A DNA stretch of 64,000 nucleotides from Anaspis maculata (Eukaryota; Arthropoda; Insecta; Coleoptera; Scraptiidae): assembly GCA_949128115.1 (NCBI GenBank), contig OX421963.1:76565635-76629634 (forward strand), read 5' to 3'. Shown here one piece after another: positions 11,311 to 22,374 of this stretch (position 1 is the first letter of the stretch; the number at the start of each line of letters is the position of its first letter). The notes beneath the pieces were generated by a model, which saw only the letters and a list, made by a program, of their open reading frames with translations, was not told the DNA's origin and did no database searches. The position numbers were made by a program, and so were the translations under genes.

Positions 11311-13182
11311 TAGGAAGCCCAAAACATACTCATTCGATAGGTATTCAAAATGGGCTTGTACCATCTTCTTATCTTTCACTCACCTCACGGATTTCCGTTG
11401 GAATTACCGTTTTTAGGTTCTTCTAGAAAATATCACGAAATCCCGTGAATTTAAACTAAACTCGTCGAATCTCGAGAACTAAAAGCAATATCAGAAAAAT
11501 TTCTTCGCTGGCGCTTAGAGCCAAGTTCTGCGGTGCTCACGTTGAGAATATTTTCAGGTTCACGTTAATAGGTGGCCCCACAAAAATTGGAAATCAAAGA
11601 ATTGCACAGCAAAAAAATGAAAAAGACGCGAAATTTTCGACCAGCGATGGACTATGTTAAATTTTCAAAATAGAAGGGTATATATGCGACGTTATATTTG
11701 AAGAAGACATTGAAAAAGTTTTATCCTCGAAGAAAATGCCAATTTGGTGTGTCCTCTGGAAGGTACTGATTTTCAAAGGTAGATCTCGGATGCGTAATTT
11801 TAGGTTTTGAAATATTCCTTGTTTCTTGGATCAATATTCAAAGTAGTTTACACCTAAAGATGCCAACACGTTTTCTGAAGAATAGAATAAATGGTGGAAT
11901 AAGTGGGCAGTGGTTCTCTGATCCAAAGATGGCTAGTGGCGAAGTGGCGTATGTCTTCATGTTAGATAATTCTTCAATAAAGAAATAATCCTTCCGCCAA
12001 AGTTAGAATGATGAGCAATTTTTTTCCAATGCCCGAAGTGTTATTGCCTACAGAGTTGAAACGTCCATTGTCCCTCAGGCTCTTTTGTATTTTCTTGTGT
12101 CATTACTAGTGTTATCAATATTTTGTGCTTTTGCGTTCCATTTTGCTTTCCTAAATTTCTTTCAAATACATATTTATGCAGTGGAGACATAATTATTGGA
12201 ACTTGACTGCTGAATCATTATCATAAGTATCAAGGCTGACTCTTTGTCAAATGGACTTGGCACAGCCCTGAAAAATTTCAACACTAAAATTGAACCAAAA
12301 GGTCATCGATGGTATTTCATTGTACAAGCTATAAGCGCCACAAATTTCCGGTCAAGCACAAATTTTGGTCATTACTCGTTACTGAAACGAATTTGATCTG
12401 CTTGATTTGCTTCTGTGCAGTGTTAGACAATGTGGTGTATTTGAATTTTAGAACAAATGAGGTTACGTGAAATTGTTTCGAAATAGGACAATGCAACTTT
12501 TAATCAAAAACACCATGCGATACAGGCCCTACTAAGGATGGTTTGCAAATATTAGGCCTCATACATCACATAGCTTCGATAGATTACATTATTATATAGA
12601 AAAAAGCTTCTTGAGTACAACAATGTAAGTAAAAAGTTTTCATTCAGTGCCGCAAATGAGTACTGACGCTGTAATCAAATTGTTCACGAAGAAATGGGCG
12701 GCTCTGCACCAGATCAAGCAAATAATGTTATTGGATGTTATTATGTCGGTCCTTCTCTCAGGTATTATGTTGTGAAGGAAGGTGAAGGATTGAGGCTCTT
12801 TCGCAAGGAACACTGAACATGAGTCCCATGAAAATACGCAAGAGGCAAAAAAAAAATTATTACCATAATTTTTGAGTCTGTGAGAGAATCTTTCATATAT
12901 AAACTTTGAAGGGAACTGGGGCATAAGTTAATCTCACATCATACAACTTGAACGACCTAGAAAACTTATTCCAGTTGAGGAATCATGAGTTGTCTTGGAT
13001 TTTAATTTTTAGGCATTTGAAAGTCGCGATTTCGAGGCATTTTCCAAAGTTTCAAATCCAAATATCTCGGAAATGATATTTGGCGCCTCTGATCAACATT
13101 TCACAGAAGTCACTTTTTCTTCTAAACTGAACAAGGAATTGAGGAAAAAAAGTATAATTTCTCAAAAATATCTAGTGGCGTA
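11311..13182. other. no gene recognised
   Basis: AT-rich sequence with short chance frames only. A GTGGCGTA word at about 11951 resembles the hAT-type end seen at 8294 but lacks a partner. Confidence 0.35.
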
Positions 13183-13245
13183 GAAAATGGGGTGGGAGAA
13201 GTTGAACAATTCCTCCGTATCTACGCCACTGGACAATTTTGACAA
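13183..13245. repeat. short inverted repeat, hAT-like ends
   Basis: CTAGTGGCGTAG near 13182 and CTACGCCACTGG near 13229 are inverted copies about 35 bp apart. The left arm and its G-rich continuation resemble the stretch near 24248 (CTAGTGGCGTATAGCATGGG). This may be a very small or internally deleted element. Confidence 0.35.
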
Positions 13246-14799
13246 AAGTTATCTACGTCAAGTGATGAATATTTATTCCGTGAGCATTTGTACCAAATTT
13301 GGTTGAAACCGCTCTATTGACTTGAGAGTTATTGTAGAAAAAAGATTTTAAAAACAGAACTTTGAAGGGCTCTATCTTCCTCAGGACGCGTTTTGGAGCA
13401 AAATTAAATTATGCATGTCGACCTAGTTTTCGACGGACCATCGAATGGTGAATTATTGCTACTATAACCTGGACCGCCCTGTATAGCGTCTTGTAATCGA
13501 GAATATTCCAGCTTTACTCAGAAAAGCCGCCAAGGTTCTCGTCGCTCCCAATGTCGTTGCTGTGTTCTCCAGCATCAAGCGGCAATCCATTCGCAATAGC
13601 CCTGGAAAAGTCGATCGGCTTCGCGAATATTCTGGCAAGTTTCAGATGCACGGCTGCTCCGCCATTTATAATTTTGTAGGTACGTGTCTTATTCGCGCGT
13701 CGTGGTCTCCAACAAGTTTCGTATCAATATTAACATTGTTGTCATGTCCGCTTGTCTTCGGATGATCTTCAACTACCTACTTTTAAATGACATTTCCTAT
13801 TTCTACAACCATAATATCGATTCATGGCCGTTTGGGAAGAGGTGATCAAAGACCTTATCTTTTTTTTATACAGACCCGTTGGTTGGCGTCTTTGGGTTGT
13901 CGAAATAATTACCAATGACTTACTATTGGCCTATTAGGAGATCACAAAATATTGTTTCTCAAGGTACTTATTCTTCAGATGGTCTAGGAGGATACAAAAT
14001 ACCGTTTCTGATGTTCTTCTTCAGAAAAATAAATCATCATGGTCTTTCAATCATTTGAAATTTTCAGGAACTTAGTTTTCTGAGCCATTGGGTGTTCTTG
14101 ACAAGTTTAAGCAGTCGCTGATAACTAACTTGCAAGTCCATTCCATGGCTCCGCAACCGCAATGCGTTCCACCGCCATCATATGGTTTACTGGAGATGTT
14201 CAAAATTAGATTTTCAGGGCCGTTGGTGTCTTCCGATGCCCAGTCATTTTACCTCCAATAGCCTTCTTCAGATGGTCATTCTCTCTATTGACAACTTCTC
14301 CATCCTCTCCAGGATCGCTAGTTTTTTGGACGGCACTCGTGTAATATTTCCAAGTAAGGTACATACGCGTCGAACACCCAATTTTAAGTTCTGCATGTCC
14401 CATTTCTTCGGTCTTCCGCAGATGGCTTTTTTTATGGTTACTTCTTCTTCTTCACAGCCATTGGCTTTTTCGAAAGGTTCAATTATTGGTGAAACCACTC
14501 TGGTTCTTCTGCTTTCCTTTGTTACCTACATACACTGACTCGTTGAAAATCTGGATGACGCCAAGTATCAAGTATCACTCCACATGACCTTAGCTCTGCC
14601 TTCTCTTATTTTGTAAGCTTCATTTTTTTCTCTTCAGTAAGGTTTTGAACTTTTTAAGAAAATTATCATGCGCTCAATATATCGGGAAAAGCCTCGCACT
14701 GAACCTACTGGGCATCTTCATTGAGGCAACGGAATCAATATTAAGACCCATCAATAACACCAGACCTCTCACAGTTGAGTTGAATCGAAATAATTTCTG
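13246..14799. other. no gene recognised
   Basis: Several overlapping frames on both strands at 14182-14538 do not resemble any domain I know. The pyrimidine-rich plus strand explains why one stays open. No repeat structure seen. Confidence 0.35.
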
Positions 14800-14814
14800 A
14801 AATTCGGCATAAAT

Positions 14815-15012
14815 TTTTGCACGCACATAACAGCGTTCGCACCCACACAAAATGTATGTTTGTTGTTTCCACTCCACGGAATGTCCGCCGCGAACAGTGT
14901 TCGTGCGCGTTGAAACTCCGTATTTACACGTCCAGACCTGAGCATTTGTGCGCGCACGAACACTGTTCGCACGGACGTTCGTCCGCGAAAAAGTGCTCAG
15001 GTCTGTACGCAC
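14815..15012 (-). repeat. CG-rich phrase repeat, copy 2, inverted
   Basis: Read on the minus strand from 15012 it begins AGGTGCGTACAGACCTGAGC, the same as copy 1 at 11113, followed by CACTTTTTCGCGGACGAAC. It then diverges into similar CG-rich words (GTTCGTGCGCGC, TTTCAACGCG). Facing copy 1 at 3.9 kb, the two could be ends of one element or two separate insertions; no matching target duplication was found. Confidence 0.6.
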
Positions 15013-15399
15013 CTTTTGATGCAGGACTCAACTCAAAAATTCATTTCTGCTCGGCGATCAACTTTTTTCAAAAAAGTCAAACTGATATCGAAAGTATATT
15101 GGATTGGGCGTCGTGTAGACCCATTTTCAAAATCGGCACGGTTCCGATTTTCTGACGGTAATTTTTCAAACTGGAATTTGTATATTCCGTGAATTTGAAA
15201 AATCTACAATGCCAACTTTGACATGCGGTGAGCCCCACGAAATATTCATTTTAGGTGCAGACATGCTGCGAATGAAAGTTGGAGGAAAGGTTAAATTAAT
15301 TTTTGGAAATTTTTTTTCGAAATTGGACTCACGGTTTCCGAGTTTTCATCTCTAGAAAACTTTCATCTCACTCTTTATCCCGTGAACAGATTTTTTTTT

Positions 15400-15640
15400 T
15401 CAAACGAGGGGTTACTGACTCTTGAACATTTCCCAATAGTTTTCTTCTCAATTTCCCGGGAATTTCCCTGTTGAAAATGTAAAACAGGCCTGTGTTATCA
15501 AAACCGGATTTGAATGATGGAGCTTAAAGTGAAGCCGTGATTGACGATCTGAACAATAAGATGATTTGGAGAAAGATTAGAGGTTTTTCCGGAAAATTCG
15601 AATTTCCAAAATTTTCAATTTCCTGCAAATGATTTTCATT
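15400..15640 (+). repeat. dispersed repeat family R1, copy 1
   Basis: Contains GGGAATTTCCCTGTTGAAAA, then ATCAAAACCGGATTTGAATG and ATGGAGCTT. The same order of phrases occurs near 15800-16030, near 48380-48660 and in reverse near 17950-18095. Confidence 0.5.
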
Positions 15641-15799
15641 CTTTCTGTGATGCCAGTTCCAGATTGTTCACCTTCATCCATGTACCATCCAATGCGTCTG
15701 ACTGCCTCACTCGCTTTTCTTTCTACATAATTTTGGTTTCTTGTGAAAAACAGCAAATTTCTATAACTTTTGAGCTTGTGAATATATTTATGCCAGCTT

Positions 15800-16030
15800 C
15801 TTTTGAACAAAGAATAATGATTCTTGAACATTTTCAGGCAATTTCTCTTAAAATTCTCCAAGTTTTTAGAGAGTTTTCCACTTCAAAATGAGTAATCGGC
15901 CTGGCTTGTGGAGACCGGACTCAAATGATGGAGCCCTTATCAGAGAAAATATCTCAATTCTTTAATCTTTCTCCCAAATTCCAATTTCCCACCCGAAGGG
16001 ACGTTTCATGATAAAATTTCCATCTGTTCT
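15800..16030 (+). repeat. dispersed repeat family R1, copy 2
   Basis: Shares TCTTGAACATTT, GGAGACCGGACTCAAATGAT, ATGGAGCC and AAGGGACGTTTC with the other copies. Only about 200 bp separates it from copy 1. Confidence 0.5.
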
Positions 16031-16655
16031 TTGCTACTCGTCGGGGAAGTTTTGGGGTGACACAACCGATTTTTTCGCATGTCCAACAGAATTCCAGAAA
16101 ACCTTTTTGTGTTAACTCTTAGAACCCACGAGAGACGGGGGGATAAGGGCTCCGAAATAGCAGGATAAGTGACTCGGGAGGACTTCATTCTGCAGACAAA
16201 TTAACTAGTTTTGAGACTGATGTATTACCCTATATTCCGAATCAGCAGTGAACAATCGATCAGTGCTGTAGGCCAGATTGTTCATTTTAGTCTTAAGAAC
16301 AATCGGATGACAAAATGCAGGCGTATTTCAGATTGAGTTGTGAGCCACTAGCGTCATGCTTTAATTTTTTTATGTATAGGTATTTACGCGATTTCGACTA
16401 AATTGGGTGAATAAGATCCCTCACGATGCTGAAATTAGTGAAATTTTCTAAAATTGCTACCTCATTTCGACTTCTTATCGACTACTGGTGGTCGACCATT
16501 TTATTCCAATCAATTAGTGGATGACTCGACAAATAAGGAAGATGAAGAAGTGTATCGAGAGAAGAAGAAGGTGGATTATTGCGGTAATTGCTGCATGTTA
16601 GTCGTTATAACAAACAGACTAACGATGGCAATTCAGGATCGAACGGCCTTTCGTT

Positions 16656-16713
<58 letters not shown>
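16656..16713 (+). repeat. TC dinucleotide microsatellite
   Basis: An almost pure run of about 25 TC repeats with two TTTC interruptions. It keeps two plus-strand frames open, which are not genes. Confidence 0.9.
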
Positions 16714-16719
<6 letters not shown>

Positions 16720-16799
16720 ACCATATTATTTTATGTTTGTGCAACCGGCCGATTTTTCTCAAACAACCTTAACGCAATCTTTGACATCTTGTTAGCACG

Positions 16800-17949
16800 C
16801 ACAAAGTTCAGAATTTGCTAGACTTTTCGCTACAGCACAATAAGACATACCGTCAAAAGGTTAATAGTTGAGTTCTTTCTATTTCTTTTCAGCTCTAAGC
16901 GTGTGTGTGCATTAACAGTAATTCACAACCATACAAAGAAATGTTAATATGATGCAGCTCGAGAAAGGATAAGGAGAATCAAATTTAAATTTCTTTTTGT
17001 ATAAATTTCCAACTAAGATGCGGACAGGCTGTAAAGCCTGTGTTTAAACTGGGCAATATTGTTGTCAGAACCAACATCTTTATTATAAGTGGTACTGTAT
17101 TGGGCATTGCGGTCGAAGTTATCGTTATTGGAATGGCCACAGAGTGAAATTGGATATTTACTTTAAAAATTCCGGTCCCGTATAGCTATATTGTTTTCGA
17201 ACGAGACGTGGGCATTTTATGGTCAAGCGGCCTTTCATTTTGCGCGAGGCTTATCGCAAAATTTAAAACTCCGTGCCGTTCTGTATATACCTAAATGACA
17301 AAAACTTGCCCCGCAGTATTATTAAACAGGACGTGAATTATTATTGCCCGCGCGCGATTCAGCGATTCAAAAGCGCACCTTTTCAATCCCGCGACTAATT
17401 TCCGTTCGAAGTCTCCGCATGTGTAATCTATGCGGTGTATGTAATGATCGTGTTGGACGTAATTGAAAACTACACAAAAGCCGTGGATGGCTTTTAAATC
17501 TAAATACATATACAGACTGCAAGCATGAATATACAAAGTGATTACTGGTTACACAAAATGGAAACAACCGGGAGCTTGAAAAGGCTGGAAGTTTAATAAC
17601 GTTACAGAAAGACGGCGAGTCGTGGAGACCCAACGGACGATAAACGACGAAGCTCATCACAAACGGTGGAGGCGCCGGCGCCGCACCAGTCAGGAATAGA
17701 GTAGGCATCGATGAGTACTTTATACCTCATTTCATCTTGATAAAAAAAAAAGTTTGGTATCACAACACTTTCCCCATTAGTATCCAGGAACCTATGGAAA
17801 TTTTTGTTTGAGACTTGCCTTCAAGCTTTAGGTAGGAAGTTGGAATTTGAGAAAGAGAAACTGAAACAAACCTGCAGCATCTCCATGATAACTGAAGAAA
17901 CAATTGAAAAACTGTTCCATAAATTTTGATCTTCAGGAAAAACTTCAAA
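16800..17949. other. no gene recognised
   Basis: AT-rich sequence. Frames on the minus strand at 17291-17708 have no known domain. Nothing repetitive was seen between 17000 and 17740. Confidence 0.35.
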
Positions 17950-18095
17950 ACCAAATCATCTCATTGTAAGGAATCGTCAAATTAAGCCTTCATTTGAAGC
18001 TCTATCATTCGAGTCCGGTCTTGATAAGCCAGGTTGGTTTCGCATTTTCAACAGGAAAACTTTCGGAAAACCGGGGGGGAGAAATTATTGGAAAA
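17950..18095 (-). repeat. dispersed repeat family R1, copy 3 (inverted)
   Basis: The reverse complement reads TTTTCCTGTTGAAAATGCGA, then TTATCAAGACCGGACTCGAA, matching copies 1 and 2. The Gypsy copy that starts at 18098 sits directly beside or within it. Confidence 0.5.
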
Positions 18096-18097
18096 TA

Positions 18098-18526
18098 TGG
18101 TTACGAAGCTCGCTACCATCCCGGCATCCCGGCTCTTTTTCCGGAGAAATCTAGGTTTCCGCGTCGCATTCGGAAAGCATCGAGAGACTGCAGCGGTAGG
18201 TCACGACACGTCGAGACTTCTGGTGGAAGTGCCGTAGAAGGTACGCGTATATTCCATTCGGCTCTGGAATCCATCTCGACGCAGATACCAGAAAAATCCT
18301 TGTGTGCTGGAAACTCCAACGATCAAACAGGAAGCATCCAGAACTTCGATGCCACTATAAGAGAGGAACTCGACCTGGCATCAAGAGAGAGTTGCGACCA
18401 TGGCGATAACATCTCAAGCGACATTGTGAATTTCTAAGCGAATAATAATTGTGTGCGTTATTTAGTTGTATCGGTAGTAGCGAATAAAGTGCAGTTTGTT
18501 AACAAGTGAATCAGCGCGTTCAATTT
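18098..18526 (+). repeat. 5' LTR of the deleted Gypsy copy
   Basis: Begins TGGTTACGAAGCTCGC, against TGTTATGAAGCTCGC in the downstream LTR, and runs to GTGAATCAGCGCGTTCAATTT. It has a short internal duplication, GGCATCCC, near 18121 that the other LTR lacks. The two LTRs differ at many sites, consistent with an old insertion. Confidence 0.8.
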
Positions 18527-18568
18527 CGAAATAGGTGTACCCGAATACCGTAGCATTTGGTGGCAGAA

Positions 18569-19877
18569 ATGGATATTTCGAAATTTGGAAATTTCAATGC
18601 TGATTTCGAGGTAATCGATTAGTGACTAAGCCGATTGTCGGAACATTCGACAAATCGTTTGATGACGGCCAGAAGCATGACACAAGAAGAAACGGAAAAG
18701 GCTTCAGCGAGCATCATTGATATGATTCCAAAACTAAAAAAGGAACGTCTCGAAGAGAAGGAAGAATTGAAGAGAGTTCTAGAACAGCAGGAGCAGAGAC
18801 GGCTCGGAGAAGAGATGGAATTGAAGAAAGTTCTAGAAGCCCAGGAGCAGAAGCAAGGAAGAATAGAACACCAAGAGCAGAGACGGCTTGAAGAGAAGGA
18901 AGAATTCAAGGAAGTTCTCGAAGAGCAGAAAGCAGAGCCCAGAGAAGTACTGGAGAGTCAAATGCTTATCTAGAGGAGAAACAAGAAAAGTTGAAAGCTG
19001 ACATTTTAGATAATGTACACTAACAGATACAAGACGTGCATGGACAAATGAGAGACCTAGTACAAACGGTCCAAGGATTTGTTCATGAGAAAGTGGCAGC
19101 GATGGAGGCAAACATCTTGCAACTGGAACAACGTGTTAGAAGAACTGCCATTTCCAGTTCAGCGATGAGCATGGGCGGGATCTATCGCGTGAAGCTGCCG
19201 AATTTTGATGGACAAAGCCCATGGTCCACTTACAAAAGGCAATTCGACGCAGCGGCCGAAACCAACGGATGGACGGACAAGGAAAAGGCTACTGCACTGG
19301 TTCTTGTTCTCAGGGGTCCGGCATTAAAGCTGCTTCAGAGGATACCTAAGAATTAACAGAAGTGTTTCGAAACATTGGTGAAGGTGCTGGAACTTCGTTA
19401 CGGTGACAACCATGTGCAGCAGATACACCAGACCCGTCTGAGAACCAGGGTACAAAAGAGCGGAGAAAGCCTACAGGAGTTTGAGGCCGACGTCCAGAGG
19501 CTGGTTAACCTTTCTTATTCAGCCTATCCATCAAGTCTACTGGCTAATATTTCAAAGGAACCTTCATCAATGGACTGAGGAACAACGAGTTGCGCCAGAT
19601 GGTCACAATCAGCAATCCAGCGACGCTCACCAATGCCTTGATCCACGCGATTCGCATTGAAGCAGCCAAGGATTCTCCACGTCACTTCAGAATCAGAGAA
19701 GCGACATTGGAAGCACTCGAGAATCGAGTAGTCAGAAAGGCCAGCGATTCATAGTCCCAGTCAGTCCAGGAGATGTTCCAGAAAATTCTCATCGCTTTGG
19801 AAAATAAAGAAGCAAGGACAGGGGGCAGGCCGCGTTGCTTAGGCTGTGGAAAACCGCGACATCTGCGCCGGGATTGC
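18569..19877 (+). pseudogene. broken Gypsy gag
   Basis: The frame begins with ATG at 18569 (MDISKFGNFNADFEV) and meets TAG TGA near 18620. It continues in the same frame to 18973 as a strongly charged, glutamate/lysine/arginine-rich coiled-coil-like segment. After a frame change, 19036-19578 (with one stop at 19354) gives a capsid-like segment containing LPNFDGQSPWSTYKRQFD and LELRYGD. A further frame change leads to a CCHC zinc knuckle at 19836-19877, C-x2-C-x4-H-x4-C (CLGCGKPRHLRRDC). Gag normally binds and packages the element RNA. Here at least three stops and two frameshifts make it non-functional. Confidence 0.8.
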
Positions 19878-20028
19878 AGGCAAAGGTCGAGTTCAAGTGA
19901 CCGTGTGCCGCGCCGGGGCTAAGAACTCCCAGCCCAGTAAGATGCAACCAGGAAAACTGATTCCAGCTAGCGCTGAGGGGCGCACGCTGGCTGGCAGTCC
20001 CCATTGCCCCAGGAGCTACTCCGTCTAG

Positions 20029-20510
20029 TTGCTGAGGAAGTCACCTAACAGCCTTCTTCTGAGAGGGAAGCTTGATAAAGACGATTGCGCTTTGGTTATT
20101 GACACCGGAGCCACAAAGTCAATCGTTCGACGTGGATTGCTGCGAAAACAACGGGACGTGGCGTTGAAGAACGGCACTCGCTTGACTACGGCCACTGGAG
20201 AGTCGGCTACATTGTACGGAGAAGCTGAAGTAAGCATTTGCTTCGAACGGTTTCTGCTGCGAGAGAAGGTTTTGGTGATTTACATTGTTGACGACCTTAT
20301 ACTTGGCCTGGACCTGATGAATAAGTGCGGATTTGTCCTGGATGTTGGTCAGCGGACACTGAGGATTGGAAACGAGGAAATTGCTCTGAAAACATCCATG
20401 AAGACTGCTGAAGAAATCCGTCTACTTTCTGCTGAAACCGTACGGGTAGCCGCCAACTCCGGGAAGATCGTGCGGGCAACACTGAGTGGACAACCTGGAG
20501 AACATGTCGA
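20029..20510 (+). pseudogene. retropepsin-type aspartic protease of the deleted Gypsy copy
   Basis: The open frame carries ALVIDTGATKS, the D-T-G active-site triad of retroviral-type proteases, and then ILGLDLMNKCG in the position of the usual second conserved motif. About 150 codons later the frame passes without a stop into an integrase C-terminal-like stretch (RQRMHDVHELVRDRI), although several kilobases of reverse transcriptase, RNase H and integrase should lie in between. The exact deletion point, near 20510, is inferred from where protease-like sequence stops and integrase-like sequence begins. Confidence 0.75.
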
Positions 20511-20864
20511 CGACTTGAGACAGCGGATGCACGACGTCCATGAATTGGTGCGGGACCGGATTCGAGTCTCTACCCTACCGACCGGATGAAAACACGCTAT
20601 GACCTGAAGGCGAATTCAGCAGGATTTCAAGCTGGTGATCTTGTCTGGTTATACAATCCTCAACTGAGAAAGGGGAGGGTCACCGAAGTTACACCCCGTC
20701 TGGGAAGGACCTTACACGGTGGTCAAAAGAATCAACGACGTTGTTCATCGGATCCAGCAAGCTTCTAGAGCCAAAATGAAAGTCGTTCACCTCGATCGTC
20801 TCGCACGTTACGCGGGAAGTAATGTTCAGCCTATTCGGGACGAACAAGCTCAAGAGAGGGGCAG
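20511..20864 (+). pseudogene. integrase C-terminal remnant with polypurine tract
   Basis: The segments MKTRYDLKANSAGFQAGDLV and VWLYNPQLRKG are typical of the chromatin- and DNA-binding tail of Gypsy integrases. Then, in another frame, come VVKRINDVVHRIQ and AKMKVVHLDRLARY. The frame changes twice (near 20585 and 20700), so no full tail can be made. The sequence runs straight into the purine tract and the 3' LTR. Confidence 0.8.
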
Positions 20865-21281
20865 TGTTATGAAGCTCGCGACCATCCCGGCTCTTTCCGG
20901 AGAAATTTAGATTCCCGCGTCGCATTCGGGAAGCATCGAGAGACTGCAGCGCTAGGTCACGACACGTCGAGACTTCTGGTAGAGGTGCCGTAGAAGGTAC
21001 GCGTATATTCCATTCGGCTCTGGAATCCATCTCGACGCAGATACCAGAAAAATCCATGTGTGCTGGAAACTCCAACGATCAAACAGGAAGCATCCAGAAC
21101 TTTGATGCCACTATGAGAGAGGAACTCGACCTGGCATCAAGAGAGAATCGCGACCGTGGCGATAACATCTCAAGCGACATTGTGAATTTCTAAGCGATTA
21201 ATAATGTGTGCGTTATTTAGTTGTATCGATAGTAGCGGATTAAGTGCAGTTTGTTAACAAGTGAATCAGCGCGTTCAATTT
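20865..21281 (+). repeat. 3' LTR of the deleted Gypsy copy
   Basis: Matches 18098-18526 from GAAGCTCG to GTGAATCAGCGCGTTCAATTT. The end could be at CA 21277 or a few bases later. Confidence 0.8.
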
Positions 21282-21434
21282 GTTCACAAGAGATGTCACA
21301 AGAGGTGTCACGTTATTAAATTGACACAAGAATTAATGTGCGGTCCAGCTATAGCTTACTCCACACTAAACAAATCTGAGATAATGAACTGGACTTCCCT
21401 TTTTTCAAAGCCAGTGCGTCTCCCAGCGGATCCC

Positions 21435-21445
21435 AAGTAGTCCAG
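21435..21445. repeat. target-site duplication of SINE, left
   Basis: AAGTAGTCCAG here is repeated exactly at 21655-21665. Confidence 0.8.
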
Positions 21446-21654
21446 CACAAAAAAAAGTTTTTCCTCCTTGTCGGCTCCTCACGCCATAAGAGTTCTTGCG
21501 CTTCATTATCAAATGTACAAACTGTTGGAAAATCACTAATAAGCGCAAATCATGGACATACACAATTACACAACACCCAGACAAGACCAGGATTCGAATC
21601 TGGAGCCTTCCGCACCACAGGCGGCTGCTCGACCGCCTGTGCTACGGGGCCGTC
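21446..21654 (-). mobile_element. tRNA-derived SINE, 209 bp
   Basis: Read on the minus strand from 21654, the head contains an A-box-like GTAGCACAGGCGGTC (21631-21645) and a B-box GATTCGAATCC (around 21590-21600). The spacing fits an RNA polymerase III promoter. The segment CCAGATTCGAATCCTGG forms a T-arm-like hairpin. The acceptor stem does not close, so it is not a working tRNA gene. A body of about 140 bp follows, ending in a short A/T-rich tail at 21446-21460. An exact 11-bp duplication flanks it, as expected for LINE-mobilised SINEs. The partner LINE cannot be named. Confidence 0.8.
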
Positions 21655-21665
21655 AAGTAGTCCAG
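21655..21665. repeat. target-site duplication of SINE, right
   Basis: Exact partner of 21435-21445. Confidence 0.8.
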
Positions 21666-21669
21666 TAAT

Positions 21670-22130
21670 TATACAGGGTGTTTCAAATTTAAATCGCGTC
21701 CTTCCAGGAAAGTATGGGAAACGTCAAAAGAAGTAGACTACTTCAAAAAGTATATATGTCAGAAACAAATAATTACGGAGATATAGGCGTTCAAAGTTGA
21801 ACTCTAAAAATCGATTTACACCGATTTACCTGTATACGGCGTCTGCAAGTAGTGCCATCTGGGCACCACTTCTTGAAAGTAAGGTATAGGTATATGTAAG
21901 TACTTCAACTTTGCCAAATCTCAATGCTGTACTTGAAAGTGCAAAGTTGGAACGCCTAGCCACCGGACTACAGTAAGTACTAAGAACATGAGAACTCAAT
22001 TTTCTGGGAATTTTTCGCCTGTGCTTCATGGTCTTCCGGGTCTTCGAATGTTTTGAGTCGCTGTAAATTGCAGTTCTTGCCTGGAATTCGCACCACGGTC
22101 GCAAAAATGATCCGATTACTCGTAATTCTA
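21670..22130 (+). repeat. dispersed repeat beginning TATACAGGGTG
   Basis: Opens with TATACAGGGTGTTTCAAA, an opening found at other places in this window (33540, 57250, 59593). The segment at 21834-21905 (GTATACGGCGTCTGCAAGTA, then GCCATCTGGGCACCACTTC) is repeated in reverse at 57190-57257. No coding sequence. Confidence 0.5.
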
Positions 22131-22157
22131 CGCGTCATATCCCGTTTATACAAATTT

Positions 22158-22372
22158 CAGCACAAAAGTGTCGATCATTGTTGGAGGAGGGTCGTGGATG
22201 GGGGCGAAGTTCGGCTAGGTGGCTCTTTTTGTTTTCCTGGTCATATACAACCGATCTCGACAAGTTTGGTATCTTTTCCGGATAAATTCGATCTCCTGAA
22301 CTTGAATCTGATGTGCAAATTTGGATAAAAACAAGTTCGAACACGTTAACTTAGAAAAACTTGTTTTTTTCA
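22158..22372 (+). repeat. 215-bp module shared with the 37 kb foldback
   Basis: From AAAAGTGTCGATCATTGTTG to AACTTGTTTTTTT, colinear and clearly similar to 37567-37775, which is the hinge of the large inverted repeat there. Shared blocks include GTTTTCCTGGTCATATA and GACAAGTTTGGTATCTTTTC. Confidence 0.75.
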
Positions 22373-22374
22373 TA

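Larger units (their letters stand above)
18098..21281 (+). mobile_element. Gypsy LTR retrotransposon, internally deleted relic
   Basis: Two direct repeats of about 415 to 430 bp (18098-18526 and 20865-21281) flank 2.3 kb of broken gag, an aspartic protease and the integrase C-terminus. Reverse transcriptase, RNase H and the integrase core are missing. A purine tract, AGAGAGGGGCAG, sits directly before the downstream LTR as a polypurine tract should, and the LTR begins TGTTATGAAG. No convincing target duplication was found. Order and motifs agree with Gypsy elements common in insects. Confidence 0.85.

Noticed and set aside
14182..14540. 118-codon plus-strand frame with overlapping minus-strand frames
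   Set aside because: No recognisable domain; strand-biased pyrimidine content explains the open frames.
16454..16821. Two overlapping serine/leucine-rich frames
   Set aside because: They are translations of the TC microsatellite in different frames.
21585..21654. A tRNA gene on the minus strand
   Set aside because: A and B boxes are present but the acceptor stem does not pair and exact duplications show it is the head of a SINE.
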